The translations under genes and the position numbers were made by a program. This document shows, in pieces, positions 22,067 through 34,650 of a DNA stretch of 64,000 nucleotides. Origin of the DNA: Setaria digitata (taxonomy: Eukaryota > Nematoda > Chromadorea > Rhabditida > Setariidae); contig RCAB01000069.1 of the NCBI GenBank assembly GCA_003640385.1, positions 62,001 through 126,000 on the forward strand, read 5' to 3'. A model generated the notes under the pieces. The model saw only the letters and a list, made by a program, of their open reading frames with translations, made no database searches and had not been told where the DNA came from. Each line of letters begins with the position of its first letter. The first letter of the stretch is position 1.

Positions 22067-24720
22067 TTACAATTTTTCGGCAGTTGTGCCAAAGTCATCT
22101 TCCGTATAATAAGAATATTCTATGCCACGTCCATTACGATGTTTTTGCCCTCGCCAAAACATAATCTCCTCAGAATCTCCATATTCACCCTCACCTTCTT
22201 GTAGAGAGGGTTCCGTCATAGATGACACAGTTCCTGATTCCTCTCTTGGCTTCATAGATACCTCCGTTTTCAGTTGCTGTGTGTCACCAGAAAGATCAGT
22301 AGGTTTTTCGCTCTGATGAAAAGAGAAGGCGGAAGATGAAGCTGGCTGTAAAGTTATTGATAATGCCCATTGCCCTTTTTCTGAAATTTAGATTTCTTTA
22401 AAACTGAAATCACATGATGAAAATTCTTCAACAACCTCACATAAAAATCAACAACTTTAGCATTACCTCGTTTCGTTCTAAATGAATAATAATCGAGATT
22501 TTCTACTCAAGAAAAATTAGGTAAAATTCTCCAGTAACTAGTTTAACCAGTTAATTTATGGATAATGATATCGCAAATGAAACCTACCATCTTCAGTTTG
22601 TTGATCATATGTATAATGTTCATCTTCATAATCTTCAATGGCGAGCACCTGTTTCTCCTGATCTATTGGTGGAGGCCTGGCACTTACTGTTTCGGCATGG
22701 AGAACACCCTGACGATCCGGTACCTGATCTGCTGTGACAATAAATCCAAACGGTGGAAGTTCCCCATTCTTCTGTATTTCAGTACGATGCCAATTTTCCT
22801 CATCAGATGTGTGGTTAGTTACACTCTGATTTGGTTCAGCAGATCCAGCATTGATGTGATTTCGCCGATTTTCCAACAGTTCATTCACTAGGATTTACAA
22901 GTTGCTCAAAATAAATGACTAAATTTCTTTTGCACTCTGAGTCAAGTTGATCACTTTGTCACTTGGGCTATCTATGTTTTGAAGTTCTAGTCGTGCAAAA
23001 GGCTGCTTTTTGAATACAACTACTCCCTTCAACCTTAATCCAAAATAAGTCTGAAAAGAGCCCAATGAGAGAGACAGGAGATATTAATGGTGTGACGAAA
23101 TCAACAGTATTTTATATTCAACAATAATGAAAAAAAAGAAAGAAAGAAAAAACCTGATTGATTAGTTTTTATCGAGGATTTACTGATTTCACTCCTGTTG
23201 AACTTCGTTACTTTCAGTTGACCTGAGTCCTGTTCATGACGTGATTCCGAAGGATTTCGGTATTGTGATGCTTGTTGTTCAGGTTGAGATTGAGGTTGTG
23301 GTGCTGTATATAATTGGTTTCTTCCATATTTTGAACCAAGTTGGCTTTCTTGATTACCTCCTTCAGGCTTTTCTGCCTGGTCAGACCAACTTTCCCGACG
23401 TGACTGTCGTTGTTCTTCAACAGTCCATTCAGGTAGTGATGCAGAAGTTGGTGCTACGGCAACAGGTCTTGGAGTTTTTTTCAGTAGTTTCCGCTTTTTC
23501 TCCATTTGCTTCAATTTTTCAAAATTCAGAAGTTTCCGATGATTCAACTTTGTAAGCCCAATTTCTTCAGACATCTTAGAATCCGTTTGTAAAGATGCAT
23601 GGGCTGCTGGATTTTGACTGTATCCTGAATTCCAATGCTTTCCTTCTGACTGCACTTGTTGTTGTTGCCGCCAGACATCTGTTTCATCTACTTGTCCTTT
23701 TCTTATACGATTCTCTGCGGCTTGCACTGCTTGCTGATAACGTTGCAATTCCTGCCTATATTTCACTTCTCGCTCGTACTCATCCCGACGTCGTTGCTGA
23801 AATAACCTTTCACGTTCACGTAAAGTCTCAGCACCTTCACGTTCGGGAGGATATAGTGGCTGCATGTTCGTTTCAGTTTGTTGTGATGGAAGCTGGTCAG
23901 CTGATTGAACTGAAGCTATCTGATGAGAATGCCTTATTTGGCCGACTCGAACTGGCCTGTTTTGAGACTCATCCTCACTCCTTCGCCGCACTTCTTCAGG
24001 TCTAGAGTAGCTAGTTTGTCCTTTTGACTGCTCAACTCGACCACGTCCACGCTTACGTGTCGTCATATAGGCGGCATATCCTTTCTTTGGTTCATGTCCA
24101 GAGTCACTTGCAGTCAATCTCAGGTACTGAGATGGGCGGTAGTGATGTAAATGTTGGTATTTTCTGGCCAGCTGGCCATCTTGTTGCTGATCACTTTGTG
24201 CACTCGTTAGATGAATTCTCTGAAATCATTAAAAGACATCGCAATATATTCTCTGTTCTCTCTCTCTCTCTCAGACAGGGGTCAACATTTTTTCACAGAT
24301 CTCGACCTGGATCAAGCACATATCCGTCTCGATCTAAGATTCGATGCCGTACTAAATTAGAATAGTAATAAATTGAAAGCATGAATGCTTGGAATTCTTA
24401 GTTGGATAATGTCTGAAACAATACGCAAGTACCTTTCGAAGAAGCGGTCTACTGTAATGAAAACGGTTCCTTCGAAACCCCTTAATACCGTCTGCCAGGG
24501 AAGTTACGAACAAATTACGATACTGTCTTCCCTCTCCTAATGGTACTGTTTTATTGAGCTGAAGAACAACTAGAAATCATATGGCAGAGCGAATTATTAA
24601 AAAATGAAGTTTTAATCGAGTTAATGATTTCGAACAAATTTTCAACATTCCGAACCTGAAAAATTTTGGATTTCGTATTTAGTCATTTAAACCTTGCAAT
24701 TTTTCCAGAAATTCGGTCAT
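22067..24720 (-). CDS. Large disordered Gln/Arg/Glu-rich protein with coiled-coil segment
   Basis: Exons on the minus strand: 24720-24693, 24569-24433, 24219-23154, 22887-22588, 22380-22067; phases 1/0/1/1 agree; 1845 nt, 614 aa. The start MTEFLEKLQ comes from a 28-nt first exon. The middle has a charged, probably coiled-coil run (RERERLFQQRRRDEYEREVK, about residue 200), followed by KLNHRKLLNFEKLKQMEKKR and PEWTVEEQRQSRRESW. The C-terminal third is acidic and ends YYTEDDFGTTAEKL. No enzyme motif was seen and I do not recognise the family. Composition suggests a scaffold or cytoskeleton- or RNA-associated protein (inference only). The 1066-nt central exon is by far the longest in the window. 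Confidence 0.7.
24257..24272. repeat. CT microsatellite in intron
   Basis: A (TC)n run in the intron between the second and third exons of the disordered-protein gene. Confidence 0.85.
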
Positions 24721-24879
24721 ACCCATTCTTCACTTATGCGCTGATCCGTTAATGTAAAAAAGAGACCATAGATTTGAAAATGAATTTATAAAAAGTTCAG
24801 AATCTGTTGCTTTCTTGATATCCGACACAAATTTTGAACTTTTTTTATAAACTTATCTCAAGTCTAACTCTAGCGTTTC

Positions 24880-26144
24880 TCAACTTTTTAGAAAAATTTC
24901 AAATTCCATAATTTGATGATGAAAGCAAAAGTCATCTTCGAAATCATCTGCACGACAGACTTGATTGCTTCCTGGCTCCTGGATGAATCGTCGAACGGAC
25001 ACTTTGGTAGTCGAGGTGCGATTGTCTGCAAACATTCCACAAATTGACATGCAGTGTGTGTAGGAGTAAAACATGTTAGAATTTCCACCACATCCCGACC
25101 ACCAGCTGAAAGTTCGAAATTTTAACAGTGATTCTATTTAAAATTTATCTCTAATAATTAAAATTGAAAATTCTTGAATCTTTAGAAGCCCAGTGTTAAA
25201 TCTGAGAATATTTCCAACTTGCCTGCAAACGCACTGCCGTGTTCGTATGTCAAAATGCCAACGTTCGAAATTGCCAGCACAACTCCCGGGATCGTGCGGT
25301 AGAACGCATCTTTTTCTAGGATCGTCCGATGATAAGTACCTGCACTCTTGACTACATTCTGTAATGTGTTATCAACAAAATAATGAGCACAAATTAAGAT
25401 GCTTCAACGTTGGTATCTTTGCAAAGTGTATAATATGAAAATAGAGCCGAGTAAACTTTGTTCAGTTTAAAATAAGTGAAAAAATTGTACTTAACGAAAG
25501 ATCTGCTTCCATGATAACATAAATTTTATCAAGAACTTCAAATTGAACAACGGTGTATTTTTAACAAGACGTTTTAATGAGTTAGTTGTAAATGAGAGAG
25601 ATCAGAGTCATGAGATAAAATCACACGTTTAGAACAATGATTCTGGAGCATACTGAAAAGTTCACATACATCTGATTACCATTGACCGATTCACTCATCT
25701 GATGGCTCTATTTCAACTGTCTGCAGCATATGAAAGCATCTATATGTTTATCCGGACAAAAACTTACTTAATATCATTCATCATTGTTTTCCACGTTTAA
25801 AGTCTTGAGAATATTGCTGCAAAGAGCTGTCGCGGATTCAATCGTGAAGATCGCAAAATGAGCTCTGATGGAATTAGGCTTACAAAAAAGATACCTTCAT
25901 TTGAATCAAAACGATTGTCATTGCCTTCGCAACCACCGTAATAAAACTCTCGACATCGGTGTGCATATCGATCATAGTACCATTTTGTAGTGAATCCTCT
26001 ATCTTCACAGGTACCTCTGTTAGGATAGTGATTACACCGCGCGTTATCTAGCATTTCCTGACCTCCGGTGCATTTTATCAATACGAATAGGACAAAAATG
26101 TGAAGCATTTTTTGTAGCCCATCATTACAAACATGCATCATCAT
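24880..26144 (-). CDS. Secreted protein with two Kunitz (BPTI) domains
   Basis: Exons 26144-25895, 25358-25223, 25105-24880; phases 1 and 2 agree; 612 nt, 203 aa. An N-terminal hydrophobic stretch (MLHIFVLFVLIKCTGG) is a signal peptide. Kunitz 1 has six Cys: CNHYPNRGTC, HRCREFYYGGC, DSNEECSQEC. Kunitz 2 spacing is C-x8-C-x15-C-x7-C-x12-C-x3-C: CVLPHDPGSC, RQCVCSWWSGC, THCMSIC, with an extra Cys two residues after the third. Kunitz domains usually inhibit serine proteases. Here the P1 position (after the second Cys) is Glu in domain 1 and Ala in domain 2, not Lys/Arg, so trypsin inhibition is unlikely (inference). The tail of about 48 residues adds CRADDFEDDFC. The second intron has a GC donor. 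Confidence 0.85.
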
Positions 26145-26156
26145 ACCTGAAGTATA

Positions 26157-26534
26157 TTACTGTAAAATCAAATTTATGTTGAATGGAAATAATTGCTGTA
26201 GCAAAAATTTTTTCAGAATAGCATCAGTTATATAAAAGAGCAGAACGAATTCGAAAATACCGCTTAATATATGAGAGCTCGAAATTTGATCGAGATATCC
26301 TAAGCAAATAAAGTATTTCTTCTTAGAATAGGAAGAAGTTGTGTTTTTACAATTTAGAGATATAATGAGAGTATTCAAGTAATTTTGGATCTTTATACAG
26401 GAAATTTTTGAATGCCACGAGTTTATACAAGTCCCAACTTCAATTTGAGAAAAATCAGGAATTGTGAGATTGCCAGCAAGAGCATTATTATTTTGAATTT
26501 CAAAAAGTTCTAAAAACTTAACATTGTCTGCCAA
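26157..26534 (-). other. Unassigned 126-codon open frame
   Basis: Open on the minus strand directly upstream of the Kunitz gene, without an ATG at its 5' end (first residues LADNVKFLELFEI). Contains NLTIPDFSQIEVGTCIN and a hydrophobic end. No family recognised. It may be chance, or part of a 5' exon of a transcript running into the Kunitz gene. Confidence 0.2.
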
Positions 26535-27552
26535 GTTTTAAAAGTCTTCTTATCCAATTAGTGGATTTGCAACACCAGAAAAATAATGAACGAACAGGAA
26601 GAAGGATGATAGCAGGACTTATGCCAACATGTGGCATGAAAGTGCTTTCAACTTTTAGAAGTCCAGGCAGAAATAACATCAATCATTCATTACAACCATT
26701 TCAAATTTCAATTACTACCGTCTGCTAAATTAAAAAATCGCAGCTAATCTATTCACTGTTCAGTGTTGTAACTTTTTGTATTGAACAGAATAGACTTACT
26801 TCTCTTTCAATTCTTATTTGTATAGCTAAACTTCAACTAAAACTGCTGAATGGCTTCCAGGAAAAGCGACTTTTTGTAACTTATCGATGGATTGTAAGTT
26901 TTAACAGTGTAACTGCGCTAATCAAAGATTCATTATACACTTAAAAGTCGAAACTACTAATTATCCCACTTAAGAATTGAATAAATTATGTTCACTACAA
27001 AACGGTAAGCAATTTCTATGAACTGACAATGTTGGGACTGAATTTTCTTTAAGATTTTACATACTATTTCGGTAGCTATAATTAAGAAAATAAACAGTTG
27101 TCAATTTTTCGGTTAAATTAGAATGATTTGGAATGATGTAAATTTCAGCGTTTCATTTTGTCATCCAGATAAAGATCGAAATGAGCCTGGAATAACCTTA
27201 TAACTAAAATATGAAATAACTATTTAATTATTTAATATAAAGAAGTTTTCAAAGTTATTGCAAGCCTTAACATCATTATAGAAGCATGATTTAACATACC
27301 AAACAGTTGATGTGAAGTTTGGGAAAATTAAAAGGAAATATTAAAAGTCGTTGGGAAGCAAACCGTTTGTATCCTTTAAAAAACAACTTTAATTAACTAT
27401 ACAAAATTGACTCTTTATTTGATCAAAAATCGAGCATGAGAAAATGTACACAAGCAGTAAAAAGTTTCACTAGAAGAAAGGGGTCGGAAAAAAGGAGGGA
27501 GAAGGAAAAAAATATATGAAATAATTAATTTCTTACCCCGGGGATGGCTCCA
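26535..27552. other. Intergenic
   Basis: AT-rich sequence in which I see no supported exon, RNA gene or repeat family. Confidence 0.45.
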
Positions 27553-27671
27553 CTAGACCTGTTGTAGTCCAGGCTGTAGAACAGCTGCCGAAGTGAAGTT
27601 CAAAAAAGTACGCTCGATCGATTCATCAGTGATATTTGCAGAAGTCTTTGATTGCGAATGTTCTTCTGACA
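27553..27671 (-). CDS. Orphan terminal exon (unknown gene)
   Basis: An ACTTTTAG acceptor is followed by 39 open codons and a stop: SEEHSQSKTSANITDESIER, then TFLNFTSAAVLQPGLQQV. It is more protein-like than its surroundings and reads as a last exon with phase-1 entry. A donor (AAGG|GTAGGTG, about 28693) at the end of the exon-like region at 28.7 kb has the matching phase, but only in a frame that is itself doubtful. Function unknown. Confidence 0.35.
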
Positions 27672-28710
27672 CTAAAAGTTAGTAATCACAGGTATCACCA
27701 CTGATGCCAGATGCGCAAACATGTGAATAAGAAAAGGTGCCATGCGAAATGACCAATAATTTAATCAGTTTGAAAAAGATTACTAAAGTAGTAAATTGGA
27801 AAAAGTGGTAATTAATTAGTTTACTACTTCTTGAGAGGTTAATTTTTAAGGAAGAACAGTTCAACACTGTTGCAAGTGTATAGTCCAGTTATTTACACTG
27901 TTAAACAAAATGTGAAATATGATAATAGCTTCCTATCAAAAATACTTTTTGAGATTTTTAGGAAATCTGAAAAAGATAAATTTTCCCTGTTGGTATCACG
28001 ATCTCTTTCCGTATGCATCGGGTTATAGGACAATTTTCTTTTTTTCCCTTTAAAGCAGAAATTCGTGGTAGTTGAGGAAAATGTTGCATTAATTTAAAAT
28101 TATCACTAATTAGTAAAATTACTAATGAACATAAACACTGATCACACCGACAACATCGAATTAATTAAATTTTTTAATATAAATTTTTCCATAGTAGTTG
28201 AAAGGATAAGATCAAATATTTCTTGCCGCAATGTTATAATTCAATCAAAGTTAAAGATTTCTCACTTGATTAACAGATGATTTATGCAAGTGCAATATCT
28301 TAAATATTTGTAGAAATAAAATATATAGTTACAACAGCAAATCTGAAATAAATGGAGCAGGCCTCGAAAAATATATCAATTTCAAGTCGAAGAAATCTTA
28401 GCATTAGAGAATACTATTAACTGAAAATATGTTAGAACAGTAATATAAGATCAAATTTGGTAAAAATCTGCGAGAATCCACGGAAATATTTCAGAATCTT
28501 CACTTCCATTCCTCTTGTACGGCACCATGAACTAAATAATTAGTAAATATTTTGTTTAATTAGGTGAAGTCAAAATCATTTGTTGCATTCAATTTAGATG
28601 ATTTGCAAAATAATTTCCTCACTCGAAATCTCGTCCCCTCGTAGTCAAGGATAAAAATGAGATACTCAAACAAGGTCCTAATTTAACGAAAAACTACCGC
28701 ACACCTACCC

Positions 28711-28998
28711 TTATTCTTTTTTATGCTTCCTTCGCAGTAAAGGAACTTTATACCAAACCAATGTTTCGTTTGCTTTCCTTCCCCTCGCACGATCGAGAAC
28801 CTGAAGATGGAAGACAATCTTCGTTGCTTTTTCTGGAAGAAATAAAACAGCCATATCGGAACCACTGTTTCGACAGATTTTAACAGTGCTTAATCTACCA
28901 TGCTCTAACTCATAACGTGTCCTGTACTTGATATTGAAAGGCTGTTGAGGAAGCTCCCTGTGTACCATAACTATCTTTGAGAACAAGGCAGGGAACAA
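28711..28998 (-). CDS. Uncharacterised basic 85-95 aa open frame
   Basis: An open stretch with an internal ATG encodes MVHRELPQQPFNIKYRTRYE, continues TVKICRNSGSDMAVLFLPEK and TKIVFHLQVLDRARGRKANE, and ends in a basic VPLLRRKHKKE. There is no in-frame stop for 95 codons in AT-rich DNA, so it is probably coding. A strong TTTATTTCTTCCAG acceptor occurs inside it (about 28828), so the true exon may be shorter and spliced. It lies just downstream of ATG5 on the same strand (gap about 140 bp), a spacing seen in nematode operons (inference). Family not recognised. Confidence 0.35.
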   Translation of the reverse strand: MFPALFSKIVMVHRELPQQPFNIKYRTRYELEHGRLSTVKICRNSGSDMAVLFLPEKATKIVFHLQVLDRARGRKANETLVWYKVPLLRRKHKKE

Positions 28999-29138
28999 TT
29001 ATGACCATTAACTTCCTGCTTCGAATATTTGAAACACTGCTATGAAGAAAACTAAAATTCTTTATTGTGTGTATTATTATAATTACATCAAGCTTAACAA
29101 AATTTTACAGTTTATAAACAGAGTAATATAGTACTTTA

Positions 29139-31021
29139 TTATTCAGAAGTGGCAAGTATAACAATGTGTATAAAATTATCGAGATAAGAAAGATTTTGTA
29201 TCATCCAAATAAGTGGAGTTGTCAGAGGTATTTTAATACCATGAGAGATCACTGTCGATCGAGTTTCGATATTTACAGCTTTCAATGCATCAGCAATTGT
29301 ACGTGTCCTACCTGCTTCGTCGAAAGGCGTAATTAACGGTTGTTTGAAAGGATGGTCGACCTAAAAAAAAAGATATATAAATCCAAAAAATATAGAAATT
29401 ACCACGAAAACCATACTGTTGTTAGACTCATAAAAACTATAGAATATTTCCCACTGTCTTCCAGATTTTTCCTGCAGACAGACCAGGCAAGCTAACACGT
29501 GAAACCACTATCAGATATGTGCGGATAATTCGAAGCATTTGAAAAAATCACCTGATAAATACGTATAGGAACATGTAACACAGGTTCACTATCACTAGAT
29601 TCCATCAGTTTCTTATTTATAATCCAAAATTCATCAAATTTATCTATAAAGAGAAAAACACATTAATATAATTAACTCTGACAACTGATTTCAGGTACGG
29701 TACGTATTACAAAATAATCAACCAATTCCATAGCCAAATTAAATGAGAATGATCACTGATATCTTATTCCAAAATGGTCTATATGATCAAGTGCCACCAC
29801 TCCATCCTTGATTAGTTTTTTCCTTCCAAATTATTCTAATATTAAACAATAGAGAAGGAAAGTAAACAGAAAACATAACAAGCCAAATTAGCTAACCATG
29901 GAGTATGCTACTCCAGAGCTGCCGATGTTCATCAACTTTCATTGAATTGACCACCCTGGCCTTATGTTTTAACTGATCAGCTTCCTTAACTGATTGAATA
30001 TATGAGCTTTCCAAGTCGTTACCTCTGAATCGCATTACTTCTTTTGGGAAATCCTGTTGTAAGTTATAAGAATGATTATTCAGAAATATGTTATCTTTCG
30101 TTGCTATACAGAAACTTATCATTTACAACGACCAAACTGACAAAACTGACCAAAGTGGAGAAATACCAAAGAACTACCATTAAAGAAAATTATGGAATGA
30201 AGTACAAAAAAAAGTCCAAAAGGATAGCTTACATTTAGTTTACTTCAAAAAAAGGCAACAAACCTTAGTTTTTAGAACGACAGTCCACGGTAAAAGATCA
30301 TCTGTTTTCAGTAAATCAAACAAAACGCCCACTGGATAATGCCTAAAATAATATAAACTACACAAAAAATTCACTTCGCAGAAATCCATTTTTTTTAAAA
30401 GTGAACTTTACAAACAAATAAAATTACGTATAAAGACGAATGTTCAAACAAGAGAAATATGGAAGATACCATTTCAACGGCTTGGTATTGTACTGCAACC
30501 ATACTGAATCTGTATCCAAATTATCAACAACAGCTGTGAAATACTGCAACACCCGTGGTAAAATTAGCGGAAAATAACTCATACCTGGAACCATAATCTG
30601 AAAATTCGTAAAAATTCGTTAACAATTCTAAAGAGGAAAGGAAAAGTAATAAGGATGAGCCAGTCATAAAGATGATAACTAACAGTTGATCTGTTTTGGT
30701 ACGAAAAAAGTACGGAATGATATACAATTTTCATGATAATTCCTATCGTACTATCACAGCAGATTTCGGTGGTAGATCCTACCTCACAAACACAGAATTT
30801 CTGAGGTATAAAAAGAAACTCTAGAGCAAATTAAGACAAACTGGAACCGATAGTACTTCAAAACTTTTCGCATACGAGATAGAATTCAAAATTCGAGGAA
30901 GGAAAAGACTAACACAGAACGGTTTAACTGAACATTGGATAAATTCCAATTTATCGAGAATGAACTGGACAGGAATACGTCCGTCCCATAATTTCCTTGT
31001 GACTTCGTAATCTTGTATCAT
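29139..31021 (-). CDS. ATG5: Autophagy protein ATG5, 6 exons, complete
   Basis: ATG5 is covalently joined to ATG12 and, with ATG16, lipidates ATG8/LC3 at the growing autophagosome. Exons: 31021-30929, 30597-30470, 30342-30264, 30053-29897, 29643-29552, 29360-29139; phases 0/2/0/1/0; 771 nt, 256 aa (human 275). Matches in order: VTRKLWDGRIPVQF (human LRDVWFGRIPTCF), YFPLILPRV, KPLKWHYPVGVLFDLL, LPWTVVL, then VKEADQLKHKARVVNSM with the ATG12-accepting Lys (human Lys130 in ADALKHK) conserved. Later come EHRQLWSSILHGDKFDEFW, VPIRIYQ, and the C-terminal HGIKIPLTTPLIWMIQNLSY, LDNFIHI. All anchoring motifs are present. Confidence 0.93.
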
Positions 31022-31989
31022 CCGTCTTGCATGAATTATATCAAAACAGTAAGGAAAACTGGAAAAAAGGAATTGCTAAACCAGCATATTCTTTAATTTC
31101 AATTTCACGTTTTACTAATGTTCATTCCCTCAACCGACGATGTTTTCTTCATCACACCATGAATCCTTCCCCTATACAAATTCGACAAGATTATTCCCAT
31201 CAATTTCTTGTTCTCACTCCATCCTTTCATGCACTATCCCTTTCCATTAGCAAATGCAATTCACATTTTCCTTTACTGTTTGCCTCAGCGCAACCAACAA
31301 ACACATACCGAAAGGTCATAAATAGAAAACTAGCCTGAAGCTCATCCCAGCTCCACCCATACTTCTAAGCCATTCTGAGCCACATTCTCAAGAAGTGCGA
31401 ATGACGCACTACACGTCAAGTACCAAACCCATAAAGTGCTACGGAAACTTTGCGCTACCATGACTGAACCGTCATGAAAACATTTATTCGACTGTCCATC
31501 GTTAACGTGAACTAGCTATTTGAGCAAATCTTCTAGTCGAGAAGTCTTTTGTGGTGGAAGTGATTTCAGTCTTACTCTATATCACTCAAATTCTGGACTA
31601 AGTCAGTGGCCGCTAAGGTCTCAGAAGACACGCGAAACATGCGTACCTACTTTGCCGTATCTCTTGTGTTCAGGAAGTGACAACACACTGATTAATTGTT
31701 GAGGCAATTAACATTCATCACTCTACGCCACCGAACAAAATGCAATTGATTTTCGCCTAAAATGCATTAGCTAGACTAAATTCAGTTTTGAAAGGCCTTA
31801 GGCTTGGCTAGCAAGTGATTTTAATCTTTCCTTCCGTTGAAACCTTTCTGAAAGGATACTTTCTAATGATAACTTTCGTTGTTACACTTTGTTCGGTAGC
31901 ATGATTGATGAAATTTGTTCAGTCATAATTTAGAGAATTTCGGCTTCTTAGATTAAGAAAGTTTTTTGAGGAATACATATATAAAAATC

Positions 31990-32012
31990 TTGTGTGTGTG
32001 TGTGTTTGTGTG
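31990..32012. repeat. TG microsatellite
   Basis: An interrupted (TG)n run with one TTTG interruption. Confidence 0.9.
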
Positions 32013-34633
32013 GAGATAGGTGAGGAGTATTTGAAATAACGAGAGGAAAAATGATGAGATCCGTTTTAAAAGGTTTTTTTGAGAGCAGCAGCCACTACAC
32101 ACATGTTCGAAGCATTACAGCGGATATGCATATACACATTTACGCACTTTTCCATCAGGAGTTTTTCTTCTTTCAAATATTTTAAAGTGATTAGCGATTT
32201 GTTGAAAGCATTCTTGGATGAATGTTTCAACTAGAAGGAAAAAGGATTTAATTAAAGTTAAGTCTGTGAAGTGAAGATCTCGTAATTGTACAAACAGGCA
32301 AAGATAAGACAGCCGCGAAGTATTTGATAACGCAAAGAACTCATGGTTTATTCACACTTCCCATGAGTTACTCAGATGAAAAAGGTACTACACCGTCATT
32401 CGATTAAAATTAATTTTAAATTCGAGTTTGAGAAATGCAATAGTTCGATAATATTGCCAATTCACATCCTAATCACTGTCCAAAGCCATTCACTAAATTA
32501 AATATTTATGGACTTTGGTCTATTTTAATAGAAAGTAGCAAATTTCAATTTGTAATAGATTTTAAACCAATCCTCTTCCGAATTTACAACCACTAGGTTG
32601 AAAAATAAGTTCGAGGAGCTATGTTACTGTCTCTTACCATTCATAAATCTCCCAAAAAAGTATTGGTTGTTGAAATCTGAAATTTATATTAGTTGGAAAG
32701 ATCTTGCTTAATGCAATATCACCGTTAATTTATGTAGGAATGAAGAAAAGATTTAAAGCAACAAAATCTATCCTCCACAGAGATCCGATTGAAGTGGACT
32801 TTGGTGAAGTATAACAGTTGCTGATATTATTGATATTTTGTTACAACACACATACTGCTGGAAGAGATGGATTCCTGAAGATTTGCAGCGGAGTGATAAT
32901 CAAGAATCGACTCACTTCTCCCTTCCTCCGATGAATTCCTTAGCAATGAATCCAACACTGTTACGACCACGGCTTCTTGGCTTTTTCGCCTACCTTGAAA
33001 CACGCAAATTTCCTCCAGATGCTGGATATTCATGTATACGCGTGTATTACACGTGGTTACGAGTATGCATACGTGGGTATGGGTGAGTATGCGTGGGCAT
33101 GTAATATTATGATTATATTATGTTAAACGATTCATAATTTTCCACTCCGGTTCAGAAAATTTTGACAAAAGAAGAAATGAAAGAGTGAAAAGGAGATCTG
33201 GATGGAACTTATCCACCTTTAATTACTTTCACTATTAATTTAACTCTTAATTTAGTTATCATTCTATCTCTCATCATTGCACTTTCTGTATCTCTGATTT
33301 TGCTAGTTATTATTTTCTGTTCACCGTTAATATAATTTGCATTTAAATGCTAATCATTTATGGAATATTTAACTTTGTAAAATCTGTAAATGCTTATCCA
33401 TCCGACCAGACAGTAATACCGAACAAAATAATTCGAAGTTAACATTTTCAAATTAACATTTAACATTTTCTATAATGTGCTCGGTCAGTAACCCAAAACC
33501 GATAGAGCATTATTCATTTTAGTCAAGCTAAGACAAAACTAGATAATTTCTGATGAAAAATAATCGATTCCAAACCAAATAGTTTTTTGCTAGAAAATTG
33601 AGATGTTCCAAACATAGAACGAAACATTTCTGGTTATATTGAAATCTTTTTGAAAATTGCGTTATCAAACTTTTTTCTTTGTTTCCTTCTCTGATCACTT
33701 ATTTACCATCAAAAATTTTCCAATTATCAATTTAAATGGATAAATTCTCTTAAACTTTCATTTAATTCACTTTTAAAAAGCTACAATGAGCTGTCGGAAA
33801 GAAATTGTAAACATTTCAAGTAATTTTTATTTGGTCAACAAAAAGATTTCGACTTAAAGACAAACAATAAAATTTTTGATTTCTTTTTTTTTTTTAAATC
33901 TGAAAGTCTCCAAAAAAAAATCAGATTAAAAAGAATGAAACTAAAATTTGCTTTATTCTGTCCTCAAGCAGAATAAAACTTTGAGAAGCAGGTTAACTGT
34001 TTTTTCAGTAATCCTGCAACTTGCTATAAAACAATAATCCTATAGGCAATTACCTGCTTTTTTGAAATTACCGATAAGTCATCTTTTACTTTAATATTTT
34101 TGCCAAATGATAGTAAACAACGAACCAGAGAAATGATTGAATTTCTAAGACACTTTTATTCACTAAGCTAAATTTTTCCAAGCTTTATTCTATTTTCAAT
34201 TTATCTCCAATTTGTATATGTTTAACAAAAGAGAATGTCTAGAGAATCACTAACAATTACAAAAACCATTTCACACTTTATAACTTAGTTATTTCTAGCA
34301 ATAGTTTGTGTCATTTTAAAATTTAATTTGATATTTTTCTTTTTCTCTGTGCATAAATACCAGAGATTCAATGAAAGTAATAACATGTCTTGAAATTTGA
34401 AAATGTTTTCTGTTGTGTAGCATGTATGTTAGAGATATAAATAAAGTTCGATTTTGAGCTCAGCCTTCTATTGCGTTGTTGCAGTTGCTAGTGGTGATAG
34501 TGATGATGTTGATACAGATGAGGGTTTAGTTAAAGCTTATCTCTAAACGATTCGTGCTTTTAACGTTTTGAACTGAAACGATATACCTCAAGTCATACAT
34601 CTCTGTCAAGAGAACCAGCCACAATACGTACAT

Positions 34634-34650
34634 ACACACACACACACACA
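34634..34650. repeat. CA microsatellite upstream of unc-87
   Basis: A (CA)n run about 140 bp before the unc-87 ATG, probably in promoter or 5' UTR. Confidence 0.9.

Noticed and set aside
24300..24351. Minus-strand piece encoding RHRILDRDGYVLDPGRDL between two exons of the disordered-protein gene
   Set aside because: It looks protein-like and has an acceptor, but its entry and exit phases cannot be joined with the flanking exons, which join perfectly to each other.
23241..24365. Several plus-strand frames of 100 codons or more
   Set aside because: They are shadows of the long minus-strand exon of the disordered protein; its phase-consistent exon chain is far better supported.
24471..24500. 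tRNA T-arm-like TTCGAAACCCC
   Set aside because: No matching acceptor, D or anticodon arms around it, and it lies in a coding exon of the minus-strand gene.
31027..31338. 103-codon plus-strand frame upstream of ATG5
   Set aside because: Composition is Ser/His/Phe-rich without motif or splice partners; it starts within a few bases of the ATG5 start on the other strand.
32827..33086. Overlapping frames on both strands
   Set aside because: Mutually antisense frames without homology; at most one could be coding and neither shows splice context.
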